From Bacteroidota bacterium (GTDB lineage Bacteria > Bacteroidota > Bacteroidia > AKYH767-A > OLB10), in assembly GCA_016714535.1 (NCBI GenBank), contig JADKDR010000006.1, positions 248,001 to 312,000 on the forward strand: 64,000 bases of DNA, read 5' to 3'. The position numbers and the translations under genes were made by a program. Below the pieces are notes generated by a model. That model did not search any database and had not been told where the DNA came from. It worked only from the letters and a program-made list of their open reading frames with translations. Within the stretch, counting starts at the first letter, position 1. Each line of letters starts with the position of its first letter. Positions 35,538 through 44,270 of the stretch are shown in pieces.

Positions 35538-38363
35538 ATGAAAAAACTAATCATCGCATCAATCTTATTCTTAAACATTTGTAATGCCGTTACACAAACA
35601 GGAACATGCTCTGCAACAAGCACGGCATCGGTTACACTTGTAAGCCATACAGGCCCCAGCAATTTAGCTTTAGGATTTAAAAAAGCTACATGCAGTGGCA
35701 CCGCCAATGGCGAAATATCATGTACCGTAACAGGAGGAACACCCACCTACCAATACCGATGGAGCAACTCCAATGCTGCTTCGGCACCTAACCAAACATC
35801 GCCCATATTAAGCAACTTGCCGGTAGCAACATATACCGTTACCGTTACAGATGTAAATGGCTGCACCAAAACCAACACACTTACTATGCAACAATGCGCA
35901 TTACTTACCACTACCTCAGGTATAGTAAGTACTCCAAAAAGATGGGATGTAGATAATATTACCGTTATGGCCAGTAGTACCTTAACGCTAAATAACCTTG
36001 ACCTATATTTCCTAAATCCTACATCCAATATAACTGTGCCACCCTTATGTACACTGCTTTTAAATAATTGTACACTACATGGGTGCGAAGAAATGTATCA
36101 AGGCATTATTAATACCGGAGGTATGGTTACCATAATTGATTGTGCTATAGAAGGTGCTACAGCAGCCATAAGTGTAACCAATAATGGTAAATTTACTATT
36201 ACAGGAACTATTTTTAATAACAATGCATTAAGCCTTTCTGCGAGTAACACCGACTTATCAACCTGCACATTAAGCAATTGTACCTTCGATTATGATAATG
36301 CTCCCTCCTTTAGCGAGCAATTGCCTTTTTATCATATTTATCTTGACAATGTGACTAATGCAAACATAGGCTCATGGGTACCCAACAAAAAAAATATCTA
36401 TAAACATGCTTGGATGGGAATTTATTCTAAAAATAGTGATTTAACAGTATTTAATTCTGAGTTCAGAGATATTGGTTACTACAATTTTGAACAACCTAAT
36501 TTGATAATTAAATATGGCGATGGTATTTATGCATATAATACTTCCGCTGCACAAAAGTCCATCACTGTTGACCAAAATGGCACTCCGGATGCTTGCTCTT
36601 TTATTAATATTACCAATGGCGTAACCGTAAAAGGATTCCATGAAACAACCATTGAAAATAATCATTTTGATTTATGTAAAAGCGGGGTATTTATGTATAA
36701 CCACCAGATTGCCAATGTAAACATTAATGCAAATAGATTTGATAATTGCTACGATGGAATTTTTATTAGCCGTATTAATGATGCTATTTATCAAATAAAT
36801 GATAATTTGTTTAACATGACAAATACTACTACTCCAAAAGCTTACAATGCTATTAATTTTGGTAATAGAGCCATATCGCTATTGCAAGTGAAAGGCAATG
36901 CTAAAGCAACTATAAGAGGTAATAAAATGAACAATACGCGCGAAGGGATTTATTGTATTAATATAAAGGGTGCCACATTGGGGGAAGTGAATATAGGCGA
37001 GCTAAATGCTGACCCCAATATTTTTAGTAACGAATATTACAATAGCATACCCCAAGCCGACTTGCATACTATTGGTGTGTGTTATGGATACAATTTTTTA
37101 AATTGTGATAATGTAAACCTATTTGGCAATCGTGCTATATGGATGGATAATAAACCGACCGTAGCCGAACAAGACCTACTGCGTGGCATATCTCTTATGG
37201 ATAGCAAACAAATGATTTTAATACAAAACAAAACCGAAAAATTAGGCACCGGTATTAGATATTGGGGCGATTGTACAATGGGGCAATTGAAATGCAATAC
37301 CATGACAAGTTGCTACCAAAGTGTGTACCTTGACCCAGTGGGAGGAAACACAAAAATTTCGGACCAAGGTGATTTAACAGGTACAATAAAAAGCTGGGGC
37401 AATAAGTGGGTAAATGTACAACATACGAGTGGGTTTAGGGTAGATGGTGACAAAGCACCTTTCACACCAATTGTTTGGACATACAATACCAATGACCCGC
37501 CAGAACAATGGTTGCTTAGTAGTCAGGTAAAACCATTTTTAATTTCAACACAATCTTGCACCGCAACCATTACAGATTGTGTACCGCCAAACATTGCCCC
37601 CGATGACGATGCCTTGCGTGCACAATTGTATGGTGCTGCAGTTGGCGATTCAAGTATATATAACAACATAGATGCTGAATTTTTATATCAAGATAAAACC
37701 GCATATTTTGTATCGGCATTAAATGATAGCGGAATATTATATCAAGGAAATAACAACGATGCCATGTTTATTGCGGAATTTGATTCATTGAAAAACGAAA
37801 ATATTGGTAAGGTACAAATAGCAAAAAAAGCATTAGCAAATAATGATTACACATTAATGCAAACAAAATTAGCTGCCTTAGTAAATCCGAATGCAATTGA
37901 TTTCAATTTAAAATCGACAATAAATTACTACGCAAATTATGTTGCCAAAGATAGTATTGCCGATAGTACCACAATAGAAAATAATAGGAGCATAGCATAC
38001 TTGCATCCATTTTTGGGTGGCGAAGGAGTATATTATTCGCGAGCAATTTTTGATATAGAACACGAAGACCAAATGCCGCAATTGAGGAAATGGAAACCTA
38101 ATAATAACACAGCAATTGTTAAACACAACATTGAAATATATCCTAATCCATCTGATGGAAACTTTACAATTGTTTTGAAAGGATATAATAATCCTCAGAT
38201 TAATATTTTTGATTGTTATGGTAAACTCACAATTAAACAAACATTAAAAGAAAACGAAAGCATGGTGGAGCTAAATGATTATAGTAGTGGATTATATTAT
38301 GTGCAAGTTATGGAAAATGGAGTTCAAGTATATTCAAGTAAATTAATAATCACCAAAAAATAA
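35538..38363 (+). CDS. T9SS right-handed beta-helix surface protein
   Basis: 941 residues. The signal peptide spans about 1-20. One SprB-type repeat (about 50-115: CSGTANGEISCTVTGGTPTY, NLPVATYTVTVTDVNGC) is followed by a long Asn- and Ile-rich region (about 130-620) with the periodicity of a right-handed parallel beta-helix (FTITGTIFNNNALSL, VNINANRFDNCYDGIFI). A helical region comes next, then a T9SS type A sorting domain (IEIYPNPSDGNFTIVLKGY ... SGLYYVQVMENGVQVYSSKL). Beta-helices of this kind are common in surface polysaccharide-binding or -cleaving proteins; no catalytic residues are recognised. It is divergent from the LytS-type kinase and intact, unlike its neighbours. Confidence 0.82.
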   Translation: MKKLIIASILFLNICNAVTQTGTCSATSTASVTLVSHTGPSNLALGFKKATCSGTANGEISCTVTGGTPTYQYRWSNSNAASAPNQTSPILSNLPVATYTVTVTDVNGCTKTNTLTMQQCALLTTTSGIVSTPKRWDVDNITVMASSTLTLNNLDLYFLNPTSNITVPPLCTLLLNNCTLHGCEEMYQGIINTGGMVTIIDCAIEGATAAISVTNNGKFTITGTIFNNNALSLSASNTDLSTCTLSNCTFDYDNAPSFSEQLPFYHIYLDNVTNANIGSWVPNKKNIYKHAWMGIYSKNSDLTVFNSEFRDIGYYNFEQPNLIIKYGDGIYAYNTSAAQKSITVDQNGTPDACSFINITNGVTVKGFHETTIENNHFDLCKSGVFMYNHQIANVNINANRFDNCYDGIFISRINDAIYQINDNLFNMTNTTTPKAYNAINFGNRAISLLQVKGNAKATIRGNKMNNTREGIYCINIKGATLGEVNIGELNADPNIFSNEYYNSIPQADLHTIGVCYGYNFLNCDNVNLFGNRAIWMDNKPTVAEQDLLRGISLMDSKQMILIQNKTEKLGTGIRYWGDCTMGQLKCNTMTSCYQSVYLDPVGGNTKISDQGDLTGTIKSWGNKWVNVQHTSGFRVDGDKAPFTPIVWTYNTNDPPEQWLLSSQVKPFLISTQSCTATITDCVPPNIAPDDDALRAQLYGAAVGDSSIYNNIDAEFLYQDKTAYFVSALNDSGILYQGNNNDAMFIAEFDSLKNENIGKVQIAKKALANNDYTLMQTKLAALVNPNAIDFNLKSTINYYANYVAKDSIADSTTIENNRSIAYLHPFLGGEGVYYSRAIFDIEHEDQMPQLRKWKPNNNTAIVKHNIEIYPNPSDGNFTIVLKGYNNPQINIFDCYGKLTIKQTLKENESMVELNDYSSGLYYVQVMENGVQVYSSKLIITKK

Positions 38364-38370
38364 AGCACTT

Positions 38371-38405
38371 GGGGAGTAATATAAAAGTTACTCCCCATTT
38401 TATTT
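38371..38405 (+). terminator. intrinsic terminator of the beta-helix gene
   Basis: GGGGAGTAA (38371-38379) pairs with TTACTCCCC (38388-38396), followed by ATTTTATTT. The next gene's ATG at 38409 is only a few bases further, so that gene depends on read-through or on a promoter inside this one. Confidence 0.88.
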
Positions 38406-38408
38406 ACT

Positions 38409-39431
38409 ATGAAAACAATTTATTTAATAATAGCTCTTTTTGTTTGCAATAAAGTTGTTGCCCAAAATAAAAATAGCGTGTGGGTGTTTGGCGATAGTGC
38501 TGGTATAGATTTTAGTAATGTAAATGTACCAATGCCTATTGGGACTTCAATAGATGGCAGAGGTAGTTGTGTTTCAATTTCAGATAGCATTGGCAATTTA
38601 GCTTTGTATGCAGCAACTTTTTCAAATGGTGGCTATAGCACTAAAATTTTTAATGGAAATCACCAACAAATACAAGGTGGTGATTCTATTGCAGGTTCTG
38701 CTTGGTATAACGAATTAGTATTAATACCAAACCCTAATAACTACAGTCAATATTATATTTTCAGTGTTGGGGTGGATGGTTTTATAAATGGCTTATATTA
38801 TACCCTTATAGATATTTCTTTGAATAATGGTATTGGTGGTGTATTAAGTAGAAATGTACAATTGGATACCGTAAATAATGGCGATCGTATTAGCGCAGTA
38901 AAACATGGCAATGGCCGCGATTGGTGGATAATAAGTAAATATGCCGATGTTAGCTTAACTAAACATAACCGCTTTTACATTCATAAAGTTGATACAGGTG
39001 GTATTACATACATAGCTACCCAAGATTTTTATAACGCAACAGATGCTGGTTTTCAAAAAATTATTTGGCATCCGAGCGGTAGTAAATTTATGAATTTAAA
39101 TATTGCTGGTTATTTGGAGGAACTTAACTTTGATAGATGTAGTGGCTTTATTGCAGTATACAGAACTATGTATACTGAAATACCTGCACCTTATTGTTGC
39201 CGCTATTTTTGGGAAGGAGCATATTCAAAAAGTGGTAATGTTTTTTATGCAAGCACTACTGGTATTAATAGCCAATTTTCGCAAGGGTATTTGTTGCAAT
39301 ATAATTTATTGGATAGCAACCCAACCTTAACAGTAGATACATTGGATACGTTTGATACACCCATAGGTACTGGAGTGCTGCGCCTTGCACCGGATAATAA
39401 AATTTATTTTTCGCGTGCTTATGAGTCCTAA
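38409..39431 (+). CDS. secreted propeller-like protein, frameshifted before its C-terminus
   Basis: 340 residues from a clear signal peptide (MKTIYLIIALFVCNKVVAQ). The body shows a repeated blade pattern (VWVFGDSAGIDF, GRDWWIISKY, KIIWHPSGSKFMNLNI, LRLAPDNKIYFSRAY) typical of propeller-type T9SS proteins that begin with this VWxFG motif. The frame stops at RAYES, while the sensible continuation (SPNTWSYPYQDSMRNYINEN) lies in the +1 frame. No sorting domain remains in either frame, so this gene is both frameshifted and truncated. It starts immediately after the terminator of the upstream gene. Confidence 0.7.
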   Translation: MKTIYLIIALFVCNKVVAQNKNSVWVFGDSAGIDFSNVNVPMPIGTSIDGRGSCVSISDSIGNLALYAATFSNGGYSTKIFNGNHQQIQGGDSIAGSAWYNELVLIPNPNNYSQYYIFSVGVDGFINGLYYTLIDISLNNGIGGVLSRNVQLDTVNNGDRISAVKHGNGRDWWIISKYADVSLTKHNRFYIHKVDTGGITYIATQDFYNATDAGFQKIIWHPSGSKFMNLNIAGYLEELNFDRCSGFIAVYRTMYTEIPAPYCCRYFWEGAYSKSGNVFYASTTGINSQFSQGYLLQYNLLDSNPTLTVDTLDTFDTPIGTGVLRLAPDNKIYFSRAYES

Positions 39432-39681
39432 TACTTGGAGTTACCCTTATCAAGATAGTATGCGCAACTACATAAACGAAAACCTAAGTGTAATAAATGA
39501 GCCTGATAGCCTTGGTGCAAAATGCGATTATCAACCTTTTAGTTTTTACCTCGGTGGCAAGCGTACATATTATGGTTTGCCTAATAATCCAAATTATGAG
39601 TTGGGGCCGTTGTTGGGGAGTGCTTGTGATACGCTTTCGGCCTCAATGCAATACACCCCTAAATCCGCCATCTCCGCGTAG
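39421..39681 (+). pseudogene. out-of-frame continuation of the propeller-like gene
   Basis: It encodes NENLSVINEPDSLGAKCDYQ, LGGKRTYYGLPNNPNYELGP and then SACDTLSAS, a well-formed continuation of the preceding protein family in another frame. It ends at a TAG that is part of the perfect hairpin at 39675-39694, and the remaining domains, including the T9SS sorting signal, are absent. I infer one indel near 39420 plus a 3' truncation at or before the hairpin. Confidence 0.65.
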
Positions 39682-39694
39682 CTTTAGCTACGCG
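39675..39694. repeat. 20-bp hairpin that supplies the stop codon of the broken gene
   Basis: CGCGTAGCTTTAGCTACGCG, two 9-nt arms around TT. The TAG within the left arm ends the upstream reading frame. Its core arms match the hairpin at 25823-25836. Confidence 0.75.
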
Positions 39695-39982
39695 TTATAT
39701 CCTTTTAGATTTTATCTAATATTATCTAATTGTGCATTTTAATTGAGATTAATATTCAACCGAAGGAATGACTATTTATCACTAACCCTGATTGGAGCGG
39801 AAATCCTTTTTTTCAATTATCGAATACCTTAAAAAAGATTGCAGTGCAAAGCAGGACTAAACGTATATTAGCACCGTTACGTTCGCTGTTTCAAATGCAT
39901 TTGAAACCTGTGCCTGGGCTTGTGGTGTAACTGAGTATTATGTTATGCAGCTAATTATTATATAAACATCCAATTGGTTACG
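39695..39982. other. gene-free interval
   Basis: A 288-bp gap between convergent genes. Apart from the palindrome at 39888-39907, I see no gene and no convincing terminator here. Confidence 0.55.
39888..39907. repeat. perfect 20-bp palindrome
   Basis: GTTTCAAATGCATTTGAAAC, fully self-complementary without a loop. It could be a dyad operator or a hairpin element; there is no T-run. It lies between convergent genes. Confidence 0.7.
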
Positions 39983-40816
39983 TTACTCCAACTCCTTCAA
40001 CCATCCTTCTACCTGTTGTTGAAGTTCCTTGTTCCTATTATTGGCTAAGAATAATTTGAAACTCTCCTTTGCCTGCATGGTATCATTTAATGCTAAATAG
40101 GCCTGAGCATTGTAAATATATGTTTCTATACGGCCGGGGTTTATAGTTAATACGGTTTTAAAGCGATCGATGGCCTTTACAAACTGATTTGATTTCATGC
40201 TTAGCAAACCGAGATTCATTTGTGCATTCTCATGTAAGGAATCTTTTTTTACCACTTCACGCAGCATCATGATACCTTTCATAGGGTCGTTGGTACCTTC
40301 GGCATATAATATGCCAAGGTCGCACTGCGCATTTAAATTAGCCGGATTTAGTTTTAGTACTGTTGTATAATTACGTATAGATGCCTGCACCATGGCGGCA
40401 CGCTCAGCCTCCGACTCTGCTACTTTATAGGCATCAAAGTATCGGTAGGCTGCATCTATATAATTCTTTTCGTTTGGCTCCATCTTCGCCTTTTCCTCTT
40501 TATACCAAGCTGCCAGGCCAAATTGTTCCTTAGCATCCCATTGTACGGCAAGGCTATCGGCCGCAGCTACACTTGGTGTTTTTTTAAATTCATTTTCCAG
40601 CTTTACAATTTCTTCAACTTGTAAGGGGAGGTATTTGGCTTTTACCTGCTCTGCATACTTACTCCAGTTTAGTGTATCGGTAACCGTATTAGTTGTCTTT
40701 GTGCTATCGCTATCGGTTTTTGCTTTGCCTGTATTTGCTATTGGCAGTTGGTAAATAATATACGTTAGGCAAGCAGCTGCACCTAGTAGCAGTATCAGTT
40801 GTATTTTTTTTTGCAT
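39983..40816 (-). CDS. membrane-anchored TPR protein
   Basis: 277 residues. One N-terminal hydrophobic helix (about 5-24) anchors the protein, followed by a Thr/Ser/Asp-rich linker and a mainly helical body. From about residue 130 it contains three to four TPRs (YTTVLKLNPANLNAQCDLGI, FKTVLTINPGRIETYIYNAQ). It is the last gene of a compact four-gene run: J-domain protein, secreted protein, rhomboid, this gene, with gaps of 4, 0 and 8 bp. TPRs point to a protein-protein scaffold on the periplasmic side, given the N-terminal anchor. Confidence 0.8.
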   Translation of the reverse strand: MQKKIQLILLLGAAACLTYIIYQLPIANTGKAKTDSDSTKTTNTVTDTLNWSKYAEQVKAKYLPLQVEEIVKLENEFKKTPSVAAADSLAVQWDAKEQFGLAAWYKEEKAKMEPNEKNYIDAAYRYFDAYKVAESEAERAAMVQASIRNYTTVLKLNPANLNAQCDLGILYAEGTNDPMKGIMMLREVVKKDSLHENAQMNLGLLSMKSNQFVKAIDRFKTVLTINPGRIETYIYNAQAYLALNDTMQAKESFKLFLANNRNKELQQQVEGWLKELE

Positions 40817-40824
40817 GTTAATGA

Positions 40825-41532
40825 TTAGTTTTCGCTTTCTTTTTTTCGGGTATAGTGATATATTATTTTTTCTACTTTTTCGTTCCGCAAGGCTTCCTCA
40901 TCCATCATTTCATTTATCTCTTCCTGCTCCCATTTATAGAGTTGCTTAGGCTCGCGCCCATCGTGTCTGAACAAATATGCTGCTATAATACCTGAAAGCA
41001 TACCAAATAAATGTGCTTCGAAACTTACTCGTATCAGCACAGGAAATATTCCCCATATTAAACCGCCATACAAAAACACCATTAACAAGGATATAGCTAC
41101 CAGTTTTGCCTCCTTGCGAATAATTCCGCTAACAATAAGAAAAGCTGCAAGCCCATAAACTAATCCACTGGCACCAATATGGTAACTTTCGCGGCCTCCC
41201 ATCCATAAGCCAATGCCTGCAAAAAAAAAGATGGTGGCAAAAACCCGAAACCAAATGCTTCGGTAAAACCACAACAGGCAAGTGCCCAGCACAAACATGG
41301 GAAAAGTATTGCTTAACAGGTGATCTAAATCGCCATGTAAAAATGGAGAAAATAAAATCCCCTTCAGCCCTGACAGATGGCGTGGAAGCACGCCATATAT
41401 TCCCAAATCGCCATGCAGACTTTGATACCCATATACTATCCACATGATAATTACAAAAAAAGCCGGAGGAATAACTCCGGTTACTAGACGTTCAAATATA
41501 TTTTGGTTTTGCTGCACTTTTGGCAATGGCAA
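40825..41532 (-). CDS. rhomboid-family intramembrane serine protease
   Basis: 235 residues with six hydrophobic helices. The catalytic dyad is visible: Ser122 in HIGASGLVYG and His174 in FEAHLFGMLSG. The oxyanion-site residues HGDLDHLLSN (His71, Asn75) are also present. The charged cytoplasmic tail (about 185-235) is longer than in minimal rhomboids. Rhomboids cleave transmembrane segments inside the bilayer; the substrate is unknown. Its start codon directly abuts the stop of the upstream secreted-protein gene. Being co-encoded with a J-domain membrane protein and a TPR protein suggests a membrane protein quality-control unit, which is inference. Confidence 0.9.
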   Translation of the reverse strand: MPLPKVQQNQNIFERLVTGVIPPAFFVIIMWIVYGYQSLHGDLGIYGVLPRHLSGLKGILFSPFLHGDLDHLLSNTFPMFVLGTCLLWFYRSIWFRVFATIFFFAGIGLWMGGRESYHIGASGLVYGLAAFLIVSGIIRKEAKLVAISLLMVFLYGGLIWGIFPVLIRVSFEAHLFGMLSGIIAAYLFRHDGREPKQLYKWEQEEINEMMDEEALRNEKVEKIIYHYTRKKESEN

Positions 41533-42003
41533 TTATTTTGTTTCGAGAATAGTGTTTGAAGCAACCATGGCAAGTGCCCTTCCTAAAGCATAATTAAATA
41601 CGCGCAAATATTCCTTTTCGTTTTCGGTAGCGTTGGCAAGACTTGTATAGTAATTGCGCCAAAGTGGTTCGGGCGCATTTTCTGACGGCACACAATAATA
41701 AAGAGGCGCTACACGCGGGCGACTATAAATTACCAAGATGGCACAGGGCTTCTTTTCGCCAGTACGATATAATGATTTAAATGAGAATGTGCGCTCGCCT
41801 TCGGTTAGGTTGGTGATGTCTTCCAGTTTGTATCCCCTTTTCATGGGCAACTCCATTTGGAGTTGCAGGCGATATCCGGTTGCGCAATAGTTATACTCCT
41901 CTTCGGTAGTTGGTAATATGGTTTCGTCTTTTACCTGCGCTTGCAAACTACTGCTGACAATCAGCAGCCATAAAGCAATCATCATTTTTCGCATTTGAAA
42001 CAT
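41533..42003 (-). CDS. small secreted protein of unknown function
   Basis: 156 residues with a signal peptide (about 1-22, ending SLQAQ). The mature part has no motif I recognise: an acidic start (KDETILPTTEEEYNYCATGY), a central beta-rich region and a C-terminal helix (YLRVFNYALGRALAMVASN). It lies between the J-domain gene (4 bp upstream) and the rhomboid gene (0 bp downstream), so it is surely co-transcribed. It may be the periplasmic partner of the operon. Confidence 0.65.
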   Translation of the reverse strand: MFQMRKMMIALWLLIVSSSLQAQVKDETILPTTEEEYNYCATGYRLQLQMELPMKRGYKLEDITNLTEGERTFSFKSLYRTGEKKPCAILVIYSRPRVAPLYYCVPSENAPEPLWRNYYTSLANATENEKEYLRVFNYALGRALAMVASNTILETK

Positions 42004-42007
42004 CTCG

Positions 42008-42997
42008 TTATAAAATTAATGTCACAAAGTAATAGATTGCCCGATTATAAAAATATGAATTTACATAATTTTTACCCGGATAGTATCCGCCTTCGCAGTA
42101 CGATCTAACCATTGGATAATAATGCGAAGCATAAAAACGCGATTTTATGCCTGCCAGCAAATACAACAAATTACAGTTTAGTCCGCCTATACAAATTCCG
42201 GCCGAGAGCGAAAACCAAAATCCGAAAGAGGCCTTCAATCCAATAATCAACACACTTAATCCTATTAGCAGTTTCAAGGCAAGCCCCAATCGGTGAAATT
42301 GCTGTGCAGCTTTGCTGCGTGGAATATAAATGTCGTGCCTGTTATAAATGGTGCTGCTGTATAGTGTGCCATGTGCAACGGTTTCAAACAACAATGGTAC
42401 ACAAACCGGTGGGCCATCTGCTTTCGCGGTGCGCGTAAAAAAACAAGGCGTCTCTTCTACCATAACCGATACCGACCCGGTTTCATAAGCCTTATTAAAA
42501 ATCTTGATACTTGCCTTTCCTATATGAACAATTCCCTTAGCATAAGGCGCAAGTACATACGACAAGCGCGTTCTGCGTTGTTCTATTCCATCTTTAAAAA
42601 TAAAATCGTGATTCACATACGGCTTGCTTGCTATTTTAAATCCTTTAAAGTCGGGTCGCCTGAATACGCGCCCTTCGCCCGTATACTCAAACGTAACAAT
42701 GAGCTCTTCATCAGCCCGCATTATATTCTTATCGGTGCTTATATCAAAATAATACGTTACCGGCAATAAAGGGTCATAAAAATATCCATGTAACAGGTTA
42801 CTATCGTACATAGCCCGCAATTCAGGATCTGACAACGTCTCGTAAGCAGTTTGTATCAAAAGGAACCTGCTGTAAGCTTCCGTATTGGCCGGATTTCTGT
42901 CAGGATGATACTGCATAGCCAGCTTACGGTATGCCTTCTTGACATCGCTGGTGGTGGCTGTACTATTTACTCCTAATATCTGATAGTAATCGGGCAT
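42008..42997 (-). CDS. J-domain protein with BatD-like region and membrane helices
   Basis: 329 residues. Residues 1-68 are a full J-domain (DYYQILGVNSTATTSDVKKA) with the HPD motif at 31-33, which stimulates DnaK ATPase. The zinc and substrate domains of DnaJ are absent. Residues about 85-185 form a beta-rich region resembling the Ig-like domains of BatD/oxygen-tolerance proteins (ADEELIVTFEYTGEG, FRRPDFKGFKI, RRTRLSYVLAPYAKGIVHIG). Two or three hydrophobic helices lie at about 235-285. No membrane segment separates the J-domain from the BatD-like part, so both should face the same side, presumably the cytoplasm. First gene of the four-gene operon. Confidence 0.82.
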   Translation of the reverse strand: MPDYYQILGVNSTATTSDVKKAYRKLAMQYHPDRNPANTEAYSRFLLIQTAYETLSDPELRAMYDSNLLHGYFYDPLLPVTYYFDISTDKNIMRADEELIVTFEYTGEGRVFRRPDFKGFKIASKPYVNHDFIFKDGIEQRRTRLSYVLAPYAKGIVHIGKASIKIFNKAYETGSVSVMVEETPCFFTRTAKADGPPVCVPLLFETVAHGTLYSSTIYNRHDIYIPRSKAAQQFHRLGLALKLLIGLSVLIIGLKASFGFWFSLSAGICIGGLNCNLLYLLAGIKSRFYASHYYPMVRSYCEGGYYPGKNYVNSYFYNRAIYYFVTLIL

Positions 42998-43055
42998 CTT
43001 CTTTTACCTTAACATAGTAACTACTTTAAACGAAAATTATTTTCCATTGCTTTGT

Positions 43056-44267
43056 TTAGTTCAATTGTTCAGTTAAGTAATATTTTAAATCACCACCCAG
43101 GTCTCTTGTAAAAAATGCAGTTATAGCTCCTCCATCTTTTAGCATATGTGTCTTTCGCAATTCTTCGGCTGTCAATGGAAAATTGCGTGCTGTGATATTC
43201 GCAGTAGTTATTTCCCGCTCACCTAGTAGCTTATTAAAATTCTTCTTGTTATAGGCACCACTTTTAGTCATTCGAAAAGTACGTCCTATAAAATCCGGAA
43301 TCAAATACTCCGCCAAACCAAAGGTGTAATTATTATTCAGCACCTGCATACCATTTGATTCAAAATACTGCTTACTCAACCCCGATTTAATTATTGCATT
43401 TCCTGCTTCATAAAAAAAGTTGTCATTACCCGCAGTCGTATCATATGTTACCGTTCTTTTTTCACTACCACTATAACTCAATACTTTTTCTCTGCTTAAT
43501 ACATCAACCGCAATTCTCTGTAGTTTGGTTTTGCTACTAATATCTATTACAACTAGTATCTCCTTCATCTCATTCTTTTCCGAAATACAATAAATCACCG
43601 AAGGGTGCATGACATTTTCAAGCCAGGTAACATCCAGCATGGGCGATAATTTTATCGCACATAGCTTCGCTTTAGCTTTAAGCACCGGCAATAAAGCTAT
43701 TACATTGGGCGAATAATCGCTAACTCCTAAATTACGGTTGCCATATTCATCGCGCCTGTCAGGGTCAACAAATATTAAATCAAATTGTTTCGAGTCTGCA
43801 TTTAGATATGCTTCACCTTTTATATTATAGGTTTCTAATTCCTTACCAAACTTTAATAATTCAAAATTACTATTCAATATCGTCACATTCATTCTATCGG
43901 CATCACATACGGTCACCATGTCAAAATTCTTTCCCATATAATATGCATCTATTCCTAACCCTGCCGTTAGGTCCAACATTTTTTCTCCCTTAAAAAGTGT
44001 AGATTTATATCGTGCTACATTTTCCGATGTACATTGCTCTATCAACTTCCTTGTCAGTATAGGTTGTTGCGCACTCCATTCGGGCAATTTTTTCCTGATG
44101 CGCTGCAGCAAATCTATTTGCTGCAAGGCCGTGCGAATATCAAAATCATATTTATGATTTTGCAAAGCATAAGCGCTTGTAACTATGTCTATATGATTTG
44201 CAATAAACTTCCTTAGTTCCGCATTCTGTAACAACTCATCCAATTGTGCCTGCTGCATGCCGATCAC
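43056..44267 (-). CDS. class I SAM-dependent methyltransferase with THUMP-like C-terminal region
   Basis: 403 residues. An N-terminal helical region (1-90) precedes a Rossmann methyltransferase domain: motif I MLDLTAGLGIDAYYMG (about 96-111), an acidic ribose-binding position in VTVCDADRMN, and motif IV IFVDPDRRDEYGNR. The C-terminal part (about 290-400; LLGEREITTANITARNFPLT) resembles the THUMP-like domain seen with this enzyme type in Bacteroidota. The substrate is probably RNA but is not determined by the sequence. It starts 3 bp after the radA stop, so the two are co-transcribed. Confidence 0.82.
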   Translation of the reverse strand: MIGMQQAQLDELLQNAELRKFIANHIDIVTSAYALQNHKYDFDIRTALQQIDLLQRIRKKLPEWSAQQPILTRKLIEQCTSENVARYKSTLFKGEKMLDLTAGLGIDAYYMGKNFDMVTVCDADRMNVTILNSNFELLKFGKELETYNIKGEAYLNADSKQFDLIFVDPDRRDEYGNRNLGVSDYSPNVIALLPVLKAKAKLCAIKLSPMLDVTWLENVMHPSVIYCISEKNEMKEILVVIDISSKTKLQRIAVDVLSREKVLSYSGSEKRTVTYDTTAGNDNFFYEAGNAIIKSGLSKQYFESNGMQVLNNNYTFGLAEYLIPDFIGRTFRMTKSGAYNKKNFNKLLGEREITTANITARNFPLTAEELRKTHMLKDGGAITAFFTRDLGGDLKYYLTEQLN

Positions 44268-44270
44268 ATT

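Noticed and set aside
39888..39907. Intrinsic terminator
   Set aside because: The palindrome has no loop and no T-run on either side.
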